A stretch of 64,000 nt of DNA from Kalaharituber pfeilii (lineage: Eukaryota > Ascomycota > Pezizomycetes > Pezizales > Pezizaceae). The position numbers and the translations under genes were made by a program. Below the pieces are notes generated by a model. It was not told the origin of the DNA. It did not search any database and saw nothing but the letters and a program-made list of their open reading frames with translations. Location of the stretch: positions 434,001 through 498,000 of the forward strand of contig WHUZ01000023.1 of the NCBI GenBank assembly GCA_015179045.1, written 5' to 3'. Positions 55,284 to 64,000 of the stretch are shown here, in pieces (position 1 is the stretch's first letter; each line of letters opens with the position of its first letter).

Positions 55284-57127
55284 AGCATTATACTCCACAA
55301 AATATATAAAATTAACCTTCTGAAGCTACATTTGGTACTAGAGCTCCCTGGATGCAGGAGTAGGATTGCGTGATATTATAAACAACAATGAGAATATACT
55401 GATATGAATAAATGCAGAGAAACGACATTGTATGGTCATAGAACTGGTAAAGAGTGTACAGTCACTTGACGCCGACTTTACGGGTTCCTTATCCACTACC
55501 GCTACACCTACTACACTCACCCTCGCGGTCGCGAGGTGGCTACATGCTAGTATCATAGTACTTATATGCATAATGCGAGTATGCTACCGCTAAGGAGCAC
55601 ACTAGCATCTCCGGAACATGCGCTAGCATCTCCGGCCCTCTTGGCACCCGGAGCTGGGGAGCCCCCCATTTCGGAGATGTTTCGTACCAGACTCTCTTCC
55701 TTTCGCGAATTATTTAAGCGTGCCAAGAGAGTCTGGGCACGAGAACACGTAGTCAGCTATGTAGTTGATAAGTCTACGTTGTGTGAGAAAATGACTAAGG
55801 CGTATTGAGTATGATTTTATCAGTATGACATGTAGGGTGTATGTTGTGTAGCAGTTACCTGATACGATATGGGCACCGGGTGAGACCTGCGGAGTGTCTG
55901 CGCGGTCCGGCGGTTGTTCTTCTCTCTTTCTCTTTCTCTCGCTCTGGCTCTCTCTTCATGAGAAAGATACACTGATATTACATGTACAGATTGTTAGAAT
56001 TGCTCGATGGTTCAATCCATGCACTTAAGTGGCACCGACCACGAAACATATTACTAGATGCCGAACGATACAGCACCTTCCTTAGCAAAAAGCGCCATGG
56101 TCTTCACGTGCACTTCAGATTTCACTCATTCGCAGGAAAAAGAAAAAGAAAAAGAAAAAGAAAAGAAAAAAATTTAGAAACAGATTGCTCTGGTTCCTAA
56201 TCATATGGAACTGGGGCATTGCAGTCCATTTTTTCAGAAAGATGCTGGACACCCTCTTTCCCAGCTCGATGTGAAAGCCACGTTTGGTAGATGGGTTGAA
56301 CTATCAGCAATTCGAGCCATTCAGAACAGACTGCCAAAATCTAAGGCCTTGACATGGGGCTAGCCAAAATAATAAGAACAAAAGCAACGTACTGGCCAAG
56401 TCAACAAGTAAATTTCAGACCTGATTCCGGTTACTAGTTGGCAAGTACCTGCTATGTTAGCTCTGGCTGGTGCTGCGTAGAGCTGTTCGTAGCGGTGCAG
56501 ATTACTGTAGGTGGTTCAAGACTGCAAGTAAGATTCTTGTGAGTTACACAAGCTGTGTCCATATTTGTTGGGTATTTAATTGAATATCAGCATGACATTT
56601 TGTGCATATATGTCCGAGGTATGCTACGAATATCCGCGGGCACACGACCAGATAACTTTAAGATCTGCAGGCTTATGCGATTATCTGGTGATTTGTGATG
56701 TAGATTTGTGATGTAGATTTCTGACCAAGGAAAAACATTCGCGATTTTCACGGTCAACACTATCCTGGAGAATACTTCTAATTGGAATCTCCAGACAAGC
56801 TGCCTCATGGGGGCTTCGCACCCCCCCACCCACCACACACACACACACACACACACACACCCATAATTCTTTAAAAAAAATTGATAAACCACTTCGTGCT
56901 AATTCATTTGCTACGCTCCAACACACACCCATGAAAATCTTCGTTATGCAACCATACATATTACTACAATAAATCTGACAACGTAAGGTCAGTCCCCACC
57001 TCCCAAACTTGAAAACGCAGAAACACACACAAGATCTAGCAGCTAAATACAATTCACTGGCATTTTGAAGAAGAGAAGAAAGAAGTGAAAGAAAACAAAA
57101 AGTATATATAGCATCAGATTAGAAAAG
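55284..57127. other. Intergenic with hairpin and microsatellites
   Basis: It contains a 50-bp hairpin (55687-55736, perfect 12-bp arms CCAGACTCTCTT), an (AAAAAG)n tract near 56140, a fragment of the CT-rich repeat family at 56220-56285 and a (CA)n tract at 56834-56860. TTTGGTACTAGAGCTCC near 55330 resembles a tRNA primer-binding site but no LTR could be bounded. No gene recognised. Confidence 0.45.
55687..55736. repeat. Hairpin with 12-bp arms
   Basis: Arms CCAGACTCTCTT and AAGAGAGTCTGG around a 26-base loop. No flanking duplication, so insertion is not shown; it could fold in RNA. Confidence 0.6.
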
Positions 57128-57793
57128 TCACCTCCGGCCAACTATTCTCGGAACGCTATATAGGTGTAAGGGAGCCCCCCTCACCTGCCTTGACATGTAG
57201 TCGCAATCTCCCCACTGAAGCCCAATTATGCCTGTTACTTTGACGCTCATAGTATCAACGGCAAGTATGCCTAAACCATCCTTGTTGTCCTCGTTGTTAA
57301 CCCAAATCTCTGTATATATATTCAAAGTGGACCTGGCAGAGCATAAACTCCTAAACATCGTGTTCCGAGCGGTTTGAGTGACGCTGTATTCTTCTTTGAT
57401 AGGCTCACTCCAGGTCTTCTACATTTCAGTTTGCTGCTGTTCTTCCAGGAAATAGTAGATGCTCTTGAACTGGGTAGTAACTTTCTGGTCAAGTTTGACG
57501 ACTCCGCCCAAGACAATCCCTGAGGATGGCCCAATTCGATCTTGATCTCACAGTTCTTACGGTTCTCGATATTTGGAATCTTGGGGGTGGCCGACGCAAC
57601 ATATGAGTCGAAAGCCAGGACGACATTGGAGCGACCATCACTGAAAGAGACCGCAACGGTACCAGCAGGACATCCACTGCCTGTATATTCCAAACCCTTG
57701 AAATGGATATGTTCAGGCAGTAGATGCTTGCGCTAGGACAACAGGTATGAAATTGAAGAGGTAGGCGAATAAGATGCTATCGAACATCCGCAT
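57128..57793 (-). pseudogene. DUF4360-type secreted protein, disrupted
   Basis: Minus strand from ATG 57793. The N-terminus is a signal peptide (MFDSILFAYLFNFIPVVLAQ). The characteristic DUF4360 stretch follows (YTGSGCPAGTVAVSFSDG, VLAFDSYVAS, ENRKNCEIKIEL) but one base out of frame with the signal peptide. After HPQG the frame shifts again with about 15 expected residues missing, continuing as VKLDQKVTTQFKSIYYFLEE. An in-frame TAG follows TEM, then the rest of the domain reads to GIIGLQWGDCD. Three lesions make this a pseudogene. Family members are small secreted Cys-containing proteins of fungi and bacteria with unknown activity. Confidence 0.72.
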
Positions 57794-58299
57794 TTTGACC
57801 TTAGGATATCGAGGAGCAGAAGTTGAGGCTGCGTCGTACTCACAACAATCCGAATCTCCGAACAATAATACAAAAGAAATCTTCCACAGGAGACGACGGG
57901 GACGTTCCCTATATATTCCCATGCCAACCTACATGTCTACGTACTGTGTCGCTGTCCCCGATTAGGCAACCGCGCACGGCGCTAGACAGGCCCCTGTATC
58001 CAAGCAGCGCAGTGCTCACCGAGGAACCCAAAATTCTTAAATTGGACACTCATAAAGCTAACGATATGAGGCAACGATCGACCGTGTCTGTCGTGCCTGA
58101 GCTGGGAGAGGGGCATCCAGGGCACACTACCCGAGTACGTATCGCATAATATGTACTCTACACCTTTCATACCCCGGGTACCCTTGCCCACTCGTACCCC
58201 AGTACCCCGAGTAGCCTTCGTAGCCGACTTTCCGCTTATCCGGGTACCCAACTACCCTCATTACCTTACTCCCTCCACGAGACTAACTCCCTCCTACCT
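57794..58299. other. No gene recognised
   Basis: C-rich sequence with short tandem GGTACCC-like motifs at 58175-58260 (CCCCGGGTACCC, CGGGTACCC). Frames are not supported. Confidence 0.4.
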
Positions 58300-59560
58300 C
58301 TACATGTGTTTTTTAGAGGAACAGCACCTCTTGCTTTGGAATTCAAATCCAGCTCCAGACTTCCCTCTGTCAACCATTTTGAAGTCCTGATCCGTCTGGA
58401 TCCCCATGGGAGAACCAATCACCCGCCTAGCACAGTTTGAGCGTGGTTTAGACAAGAGACCGATCCTTCATACCCGCAAGTTCAATTCCTTGGAATAACT
58501 ACCGATTACTTGATTTTAAGAGGCAATGCCCTTTGCTTTGGAATTCAGCGCCTAATTCAGTCAGGCCTCCTCCACTGATCATATTATAGAGTCGTCCGTC
58601 TAGAGCCCCTTAATACCCACAAGTTTGTCGCTTACTTCTCAGAGCAGCACCTTCCGCTTTGCAATCAACACCCAGCTCAGACGGGATTCCTCCGCTGACA
58701 ATACTATCAATCTGGTCTGTCTGAAGCCCTCATGTTCCCACAGCTCCGTTTACCTTCAAGCTCCATCTACCCACAAGTCTCATCTATCCACAGATTTGGG
58801 GACAAAGCTGCCAGCAGGTGCACCTCCTGGGGTGTTTTTCTTGCGATGTAGTACATGTGCAACTTGTCGCTTTGGAATTCATCGCCAAACTGAGTCAGGA
58901 ATTCCACCGCAGACCATATTTAGTACAACTGATCCCGTCTACAATCCCGTATACCTACTAATTCATTTATAAATGAGATGCCATCGGTATATATAACACT
59001 TCAATCGGTATGAAGAAATTAATAAATGCCATATACAACAAAGGATAACAAAAGCACATGGAAGTAGTCTTACCAAGGAGAATTGGCGATCTAGGAATGT
59101 GAGGAGCTTTTAAAGTGTTGAGACGGTTGGACAGTGTGATGAGATGGGGTGTTTGGGACGGCACGTGGTGCGGGAGAAGCTGCTGGAGGGCCTTCTGGGG
59201 GCGCTACTCAAGTGGCTCGTCGAGCTGCTGCTAGTACGGGGGGTGCAAGATGCTGCTGCAGCTGTTGCAGAGGGGCTACAGTTGAGAGGAGGTGCAACAG
59301 GGAGTATCGAGAATGTGCGGCTGAAAGTGCGGTGCAGTTGAGGGGATGGTGCGCGAGAAGCGTGCCAATTGCTATTGTGGGGATGCTGAAAGCGTCGTGG
59401 CGTCTTAGGGGCCCGAAGGGAGAGTCGGAGGGGATTTTGGGCGGGCACGTGTGCCGGTGGGCGGTGCGATGCGACGGTGCGATGCGTCTAGGTGTGACGG
59501 TGCGATGGATTCAAGAGAAGGTGAAGTTTTCTAATTTCCGAACTGACCTATAACTTGGTG
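58300..59560 (-). repeat. CT-rich dispersed repeat, copy 3 (reversed)
   Basis: Read on the minus strand it follows the order of copy 1: the core AAGTTATAGGTCAGTT at the 59.56-kb end, a pyrimidine-rich block (59100-59520), then units around CTTTGGAATTCA at 58334, 58531, 58645 and 58866. Open frames at 59110-59553 are compositional. Confidence 0.6.
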
Positions 59561-61699
59561 AAGTGGCAGCGCCATAAAGTGGTGTAGCCCCAATTCGTCC
59601 TAAGCTGGGGAAGAGGCATCTTATTTAATATACGATGGACTATAAAGCTCCGGTTTTAGCGAGGATCAACCGGCACAAATGCGCACAAATTCCGAGTAAC
59701 ATTTACGTCACCCTCAGGTATATATTTGCGATGATAATTAATCGTAATGCTAAAGTAGAATTTATTTTCTTAATAGTAGTCATTGAAAATATCCCAGTTT
59801 TCTGCCTCTAATTAATCCACCACAAAACAGTCCGGTGGATCGATAGTCTACATGTGCATGTCCTGTTGTTTCGTTAACTTGCTCTATGTGTCACTGTATA
59901 TTTGCGAGCTAGTCAGATTGGGGTGACGATGTTACCTACAATTTATCAAGGGCAGGTATGCCAGATAGAGATACTCATATATATACGGTAAGGTTGTTTG
60001 AATGCGATGGGATGGGATTGGAGTTAATTGATCTGGAGATTGAGGGTAACGATAGGGTAAGAGCAAAATCAGGGAGAGGGACAGGAATTATTTAGTGTTA
60101 ACTATATACTGTAGAAGTAGGTACTAAGCCCTTGGCACATATTCCAGGAGTGGATAATCTCGGGTATCTTGCAGCAAGTTCTGATCAATATTCCCTGAAC
60201 CCAGGTTGACATTAAATCTTCTGGGCTGCCCTGTCAGACACGTGGATTCAATGTATCTGGGATAAAAATCGTAGAACGACAGGGTAATGCCCGGGAGCAT
60301 TCGCTCGAGGTTCACCTACCAAACCCCAGATGAAAACTCGATACAAAAGCGCGCTAAACCTATTTTGGGTACTGTTCTTCCAAGCTCTTTTAGAGACCGC
60401 AAGGTCGGGGTACAACCCTCCACGATAATCGCCCGTTCACAATCTCGAGTGGAATATATTTCATTGAGATTAACAGCAAAAGATACCTGGTGCATGAATA
60501 ACACTCCGCGCCTAAAAGCGCGCCTGGGGACAAACCTGCGCCCGTACAGTCATCATCAGCGAAAAAGAGCTCCTTTCTCTGGATCTCAAAAATCCATCAC
60601 GTAGCCCAAATTCAACTTATGACGAATATAGTTATCCCGTGCTATAGTTTTCTAAGGACTGGTCTCTGTGTCAACATTAACATCATTTGTGTTTTTCCGA
60701 ATAAACATTGAGTAATCGTCCTTGCCTGAAATTCGTTTCTTCATTCACGAAGACGTCATAGTATAAGGGTGTTACAAGCAGCGGTAGACTTTTGTCGACC
60801 GTTTAACGCTTCTTTATAGATCGGGAGATAGAATAAAGGAAGGTTCTCCACAAAAACGAATTATGAAGGAAACTTTAGGTGCCTTCATCATGTGATATTG
60901 TCATGTTAAAGTTAGAATTTTTAAACTTATTGGAACATCTTTGGCAGCATGTCAATCTCTGATTCTTGTTATGAATTGACCTCCTCTATCTTTATCGCTG
61001 TTCTCCTACTTAGACTACTTGATCGCGATTATCGACCTAATTTTAATATACTCAGAGTCCAAGCAACCTTTAATTGATTTTTAATTCCTATCTGAGCGGT
61101 AACGAATTTTTTTGATAAAGTCTACTTTGAACACCATTTATGAAAGAAACACCCGCCAATTGAAAAACCTTTTTTTTAAAAAAAAATTCGGGAACTGTTT
61201 ACCACTGCGCTCATTGATATTGTCTGGCTTCAGGCCTCGCCATAACGCCTTGCCTATTACCAGTGGAAATGGATAGACATCTGCGCATAGTAGAACAATT
61301 CGCAAACCTCCAAACGGTCATTTTCTAGATTTCAGAACGACAACACTTTTGCTCAATGTCTAGTTAGGTAAATCATACTCAATTCATCAAGTATGAAAAC
61401 CTATACTGCCTGCTGGAGGGAGACCAGATAACTTTCTCAAGTTGGTTTGGAGCTATTCACCAATAGTCCAATGGCAAAGCAGATAGTCGCTCCATTGATG
61501 CTATTGGCTGCGTCACCACTGGCTGTCGCTGACCTGAGCAGTTGCTGGCAACTGTATGCAATATTTTGTCAACCCCACTCCTCGCTGTAATTAAAAAAAA
61601 AAATAGCAAGAAAAAATAAAACAGGTTGCCTGACTCCAGCTTCCAATTGACCCTTGCTAGTAGAAATCTAACACCCAAATAATCGATTTAACCGAAGAA
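59561..61699. other. Largely featureless; one degenerate minus-strand frame
   Basis: At 60124-60504 on the minus strand one frame is open except for a single TAG (IGLARFCIEFSSGVW, stop, then RMLPGITLSFYDFYPRYIES). It looks coding-like but is not recognised and could be an exon pair or a relic. The remainder is AT-rich without visible features. Confidence 0.4.
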
Positions 61700-61895
61700 T
61701 TTACAGTCCATCTTCTAGAGAGATGCTGAACAACCTGCGTCCCCAAGCTCGGAATCGCACTGGGTCCCCCAATTCTATATCTCTCCGTGGCGCGTATTGT
61801 TTACTTCTATAACTAGACACAACAGCACTCCACTTCAACCAAGGCAGAGGTTAGTTCGAAAAGTTGACAACTGCATCAGGTCTTGAACATGTCGC
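61700..61895 (+). repeat. Fragment of the CT-rich dispersed repeat
   Basis: ACAGTCCATCTTCTAGAG, GATGCTGAACAACCTGCG and GCAGAGGTTAGTTCGAAAAG match, in the same order, the first part of copy 1 (30058-30225). Confidence 0.5.
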
Positions 61896-62817
61896 CAATT
61901 ATGGGAGTAGGAGGGAGATCATGGTTAGTCTCCGGAGGTGGTGGAGTCACTGGAGGATGTGTGCACACCCTGCAGACAATGTCCATCTTTGGAAGCCAGG
62001 TGGAGTATTCAGGTCTTGTACCTATGTCAAGTAGGTAATTTACCAGATGCCTTCCCGCTGCGGTAGGGTAATGCGGCTGACGACATATGACACTTACATC
62101 AGAACATGGTGGAGCTTCCGTGGATGCATTCCAGTGTGCAGATAGGGACGGCAAGTAGGACGCTGTTCTTCGGCGGTGCCTGGTTACAAGACTACGCTGT
62201 TCCCAGGTCGGAGTCAGCAGTACGCAACCCACTAGCCGCTCATTCCTTTTAGCCGATCTCGAACCATTTTAACGCTTCAGCGTGTTCTCGTTCTTTCTTT
62301 CTTTTCTGTCCCCTCTCATATTCTCTGGCACATTTTCTTCTTTTCTACAGGTATGGTGCATATCTACCGTATATAGTAGTAGACCTGTTTACACGCAGAA
62401 TCTATTAGATATTCCACCGTCCATTCACGGCTATTGTGCCTCCCGCGAACTTCCAGCAGAGAACCTTATTACGCGACCTGGCCGCTACCCACGCTCCCAC
62501 AGGAGAAACTCGCGACAGAAGAGGGCATCAGACAGCGGAGAAAGGCAGAGCTGAGAAAAAGCAGGCAACAGGCAGTGGGATTCAAATCGGTGCAGAGGCT
62601 GGAAAAACACCAGGAGCTGAGTGCGCCCACGTATCTGTTAACAAGCAACGTGTCACGGAGAAGCTGGGTTAAGAGGATATGGAAGGCGGCGGAGGTCATC
62701 TGTAGACTGTATGAGGAGGTGGAGGTGGAGAAGTATCTTGAACCCGTCACCCTCAGCCCTTGGCGGAGCGCATGAGGTGGATAGAAAGTTAGTACTTTAT
62801 TTCTCTCATCGATTCCT

Positions 62818-62866
62818 CCTCGCCATAGCCCTTAGGGCGGCATGCGAGTAATGATATAAAAAAAAA
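62818..62866 (+). mobile_element. Family B short retroposon, 49 bp
   Basis: CCTCGCCATAGCCCTTAGGG to GAGTAATGATAT and an A-tract, flanked by CATCGATTCCT at 62807-62817 and 62867-62877. It shows the family stem-loop: CTCGCCAT..GCCCT against AGGGC..ATGCGAG. Confidence 0.92.
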
Positions 62867-62903
62867 CATCGATTCCTTTACCTTGATTTCTCATGTAACT
62901 ATT

Positions 62904-62966
62904 CTCGCCATAGCCCTCAGGGCGGCACGCGAGTCATGATGGAAAAAAAGAAAAAAAAAAAAAAAG
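62904..62966 (+). mobile_element. Second family B retroposon, ~60 bp
   Basis: CTCGCCATAGCCCTCAGGG to GAGTCATGATGG and an A-tract, about 40 bp after the previous copy. No target duplication found; ends approximate. Confidence 0.75.
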
Positions 62967-63197
62967 GTTCCGGCGGAGTCAAAGTAGAAATAACGCGACT
63001 GAAGGTGTCAACATGAGAGTTCGGCACTTCCATGGCGAGAGGTCAACACAGAAATGCTGCGCTAGATCCACATGGATGCCAGATAGTTTCCACGCCTGGA
63101 GGTCATCTTGAGGAAAATCAGCACTTCAGCACTAGAAAGAGATATAATGAAAGTTATGACACAGGAGAGATCAATCGTGAGAGCTCAGTATATAGTA

Positions 63198-63201
<4 letters not shown>

Positions 63202-63235
<34 letters not shown>

Positions 63236-63270
63236 CATTACTCGCATGCCGCCTTGAGGGCTATGGCGAG
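63202..63270 (-). mobile_element. Family B short retroposon, 69 bp
   Basis: Poly(T) of 29 bases, then ATTACTCGCATGCCGCC to CTATGGCGAG, flanked by ATAGTAGCTC at 63192-63201 and 63271-63280. Confidence 0.92.
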
Positions 63271-63541
63271 ATAGTAGCTCATGCTACTAAACAGTTGTAA
63301 GGTGCAACTAAGTAATGTTTCTCCACTAGAAAACACGGGAGAAATCACCATTGTGAGCGCGTAGGGAAACACGGTTCTATTGCTAGGCCCTCTGCTGGGA
63401 GGCCATCAGGAATTGTATATGGTCTCATACGGGAAGGGAATATGAATGAATGAATAAAGTGATTAGTGAAGTGTACGATGAAGCGATGAAAGAAGATATG
63501 TGTGGATGACGATCTATGTACATGCCCTCCAGACCGTATAT

Positions 63542-64000
63542 TTAAGCTTCCCTCACAAGCCCTAAGCTTGTGCCCGCACGTGGCACACGGTGCTTCGACG
63601 CCCTGGCACATTTCATTTTTTTTGCCATGCCACGATCTCCAATAGTAATGGAGGGAGAAAAACAAAACCGGCATAGAACCCACAACCTCCGACAGTAACG
63701 TAGGGAGAAAGAGATAACATCAATGCACAACGGAACGCCCTGGCACAACATCTCTGCTCGTTCCGTCTCTAACCTACCAGGCGCCGCCGTCTCAATGCTA
63801 ATGCCTGCGTTCTTGCTGTTCGCCTCGCTCTTGCTGTTGAGCTCGCTCCCTGCTTCTGCTGCTTGAAGTAGCCTTGCAATCTCAACGCTGCCTCTTTTTT
63901 CAGCATGGTTCAAGGGTGTCCCCCCAGATCGATCAGCTTTGTCAACCTTTGCTCCTGCTGCTAAAAGCTGGTTTGCAATCTCGACATGGCCTTTTTCTGC
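63542..64000 (-). CDS. 3' end of an ankyrin-repeat protein, cut by the window edge
   Basis: The minus-strand frame is open from base 64000 to the stop at 63542-63544 (153 codons). It starts within ankyrin repeats (EKGHVEIANQLLAAGAKVD, then GGTPLNHAEKRGSVEIARLL) and passes into a Ser/Ala-rich tail. The last ~70 residues lack repeat character, and a donor-like GTAGGT near 63775 raises the possibility that the true end lies elsewhere. Repeats resemble the NLR1 type (AAGAKVD) more than the other arrays. The 5' part lies beyond the window. Confidence 0.7.
   Translation of the reverse strand, partial: AEKGHVEIANQLLAAGAKVDKADRSGGTPLNHAEKRGSVEIARLLQAAEAGSELNSKSEANSKNAGISIETAAPGRLETERAEMLCQGVPLCIDVISFSLRYCRRLWVLCRFCFSPSITIGDRGMAKKMKCARASKHRVPRAGTSLGLVREA

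Larger units (their letters stand above)
61896..63541. other. Retroposon-rich intergenic stretch
   Basis: Apart from the three family B copies (62818, 62904, 63202) no gene or domain is recognised; frames at 62434-62775 overlap in several phases and are not supported. Confidence 0.4.

Noticed and set aside
55165..55350. Possible LTR end and primer-binding site (CTACA followed by TTTGGTACTAGAGC)
   Set aside because: No matching TG start or flanking duplication could be found, and it overlaps a coding-like relic on the other strand.
1..64000. tRNA, rRNA and CRISPR features
   Set aside because: No tRNA-like cloverleaf motifs, rRNA segments or spaced direct repeats of CRISPR type were seen; the direct repeats present are coding arrays or a minisatellite.

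Overview
The window looks like a repeat-rich accessory region from a filamentous ascomycete. The evidence is short GT-AG introns (54-82 bp, one of 139 bp), two multi-exon STAND/NLR genes (N-terminal effector-like domain, NACHT, ankyrin repeats), a secreted LPMO-like protein, a DUF4360-type secreted protein relic, a Tad1/I-type LINE 3' end, a MULE transposon and solo LTRs. A Pezizomycete (truffle or morel relative) is possible, but that is an impression only. All gene models come from reading frames and splice signals by eye.

Layout. At 1-4.7 kb there is the 3' part of a gene with about 19 near-identical 33-residue ankyrin repeats, probably spliced through a 61-bp intron to an unrecognised ~700-residue C-terminal region. 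At 6.0-7.1 kb lies a 5'-truncated LINE. At 7.4-8.9 kb are transposon debris and very short insertions, followed by about 8 kb with no recognisable gene. At 17.7-18.8 kb is a secreted His-brace (LPMO-like) gene with one intron. At 20.1-21.7 kb is a long-terminal-inverted-repeat element. At 22.9-28.8 kb is NLR1 (DUF7708-like, NACHT, ankyrin), which carries a retroposon in its second exon and two or three apparent frameshifts. At 28.9-35.6 kb are copies of a CT-rich repeat family and other debris. At 35.7-41.7 kb is NLR2 (HeLo/SesA-like, NACHT, 25 near-identical ankyrin repeats), intact over eight inferred exons. At 44.3-45.4 kb is a Ser/Pro-rich gene cut off by a MULE (45.4-48.8 kb) whose decayed transposase is itself split by a 375-bp MITE. 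At 48.8-52.0 kb are an element containing a solo LTR and a ~1.5-kb inverted duplication. At 52.7-54.8 kb is a ~57-bp minisatellite containing a second solo LTR. Beyond that lie gene relics, more repeats and, at the right edge on the minus strand, the 3' end of another ankyrin gene.

Two themes stand out. First, three or four ankyrin-type genes lie in one window, two with highly homogenised repeat arrays, as expected of fungal self/non-self or immune-type NLR repertoires. Second, there is a dense population of extremely short poly(A)-tailed retroposons (30-130 bp including the tail), most with clear 10-14 bp target-site duplications. They fall into two 3'-end families, and one family matches the 3' end of the LINE in this window. 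They serve as insertion markers inside a gene, inside both arms of a palindrome, inside a minisatellite and inside a gene relic.
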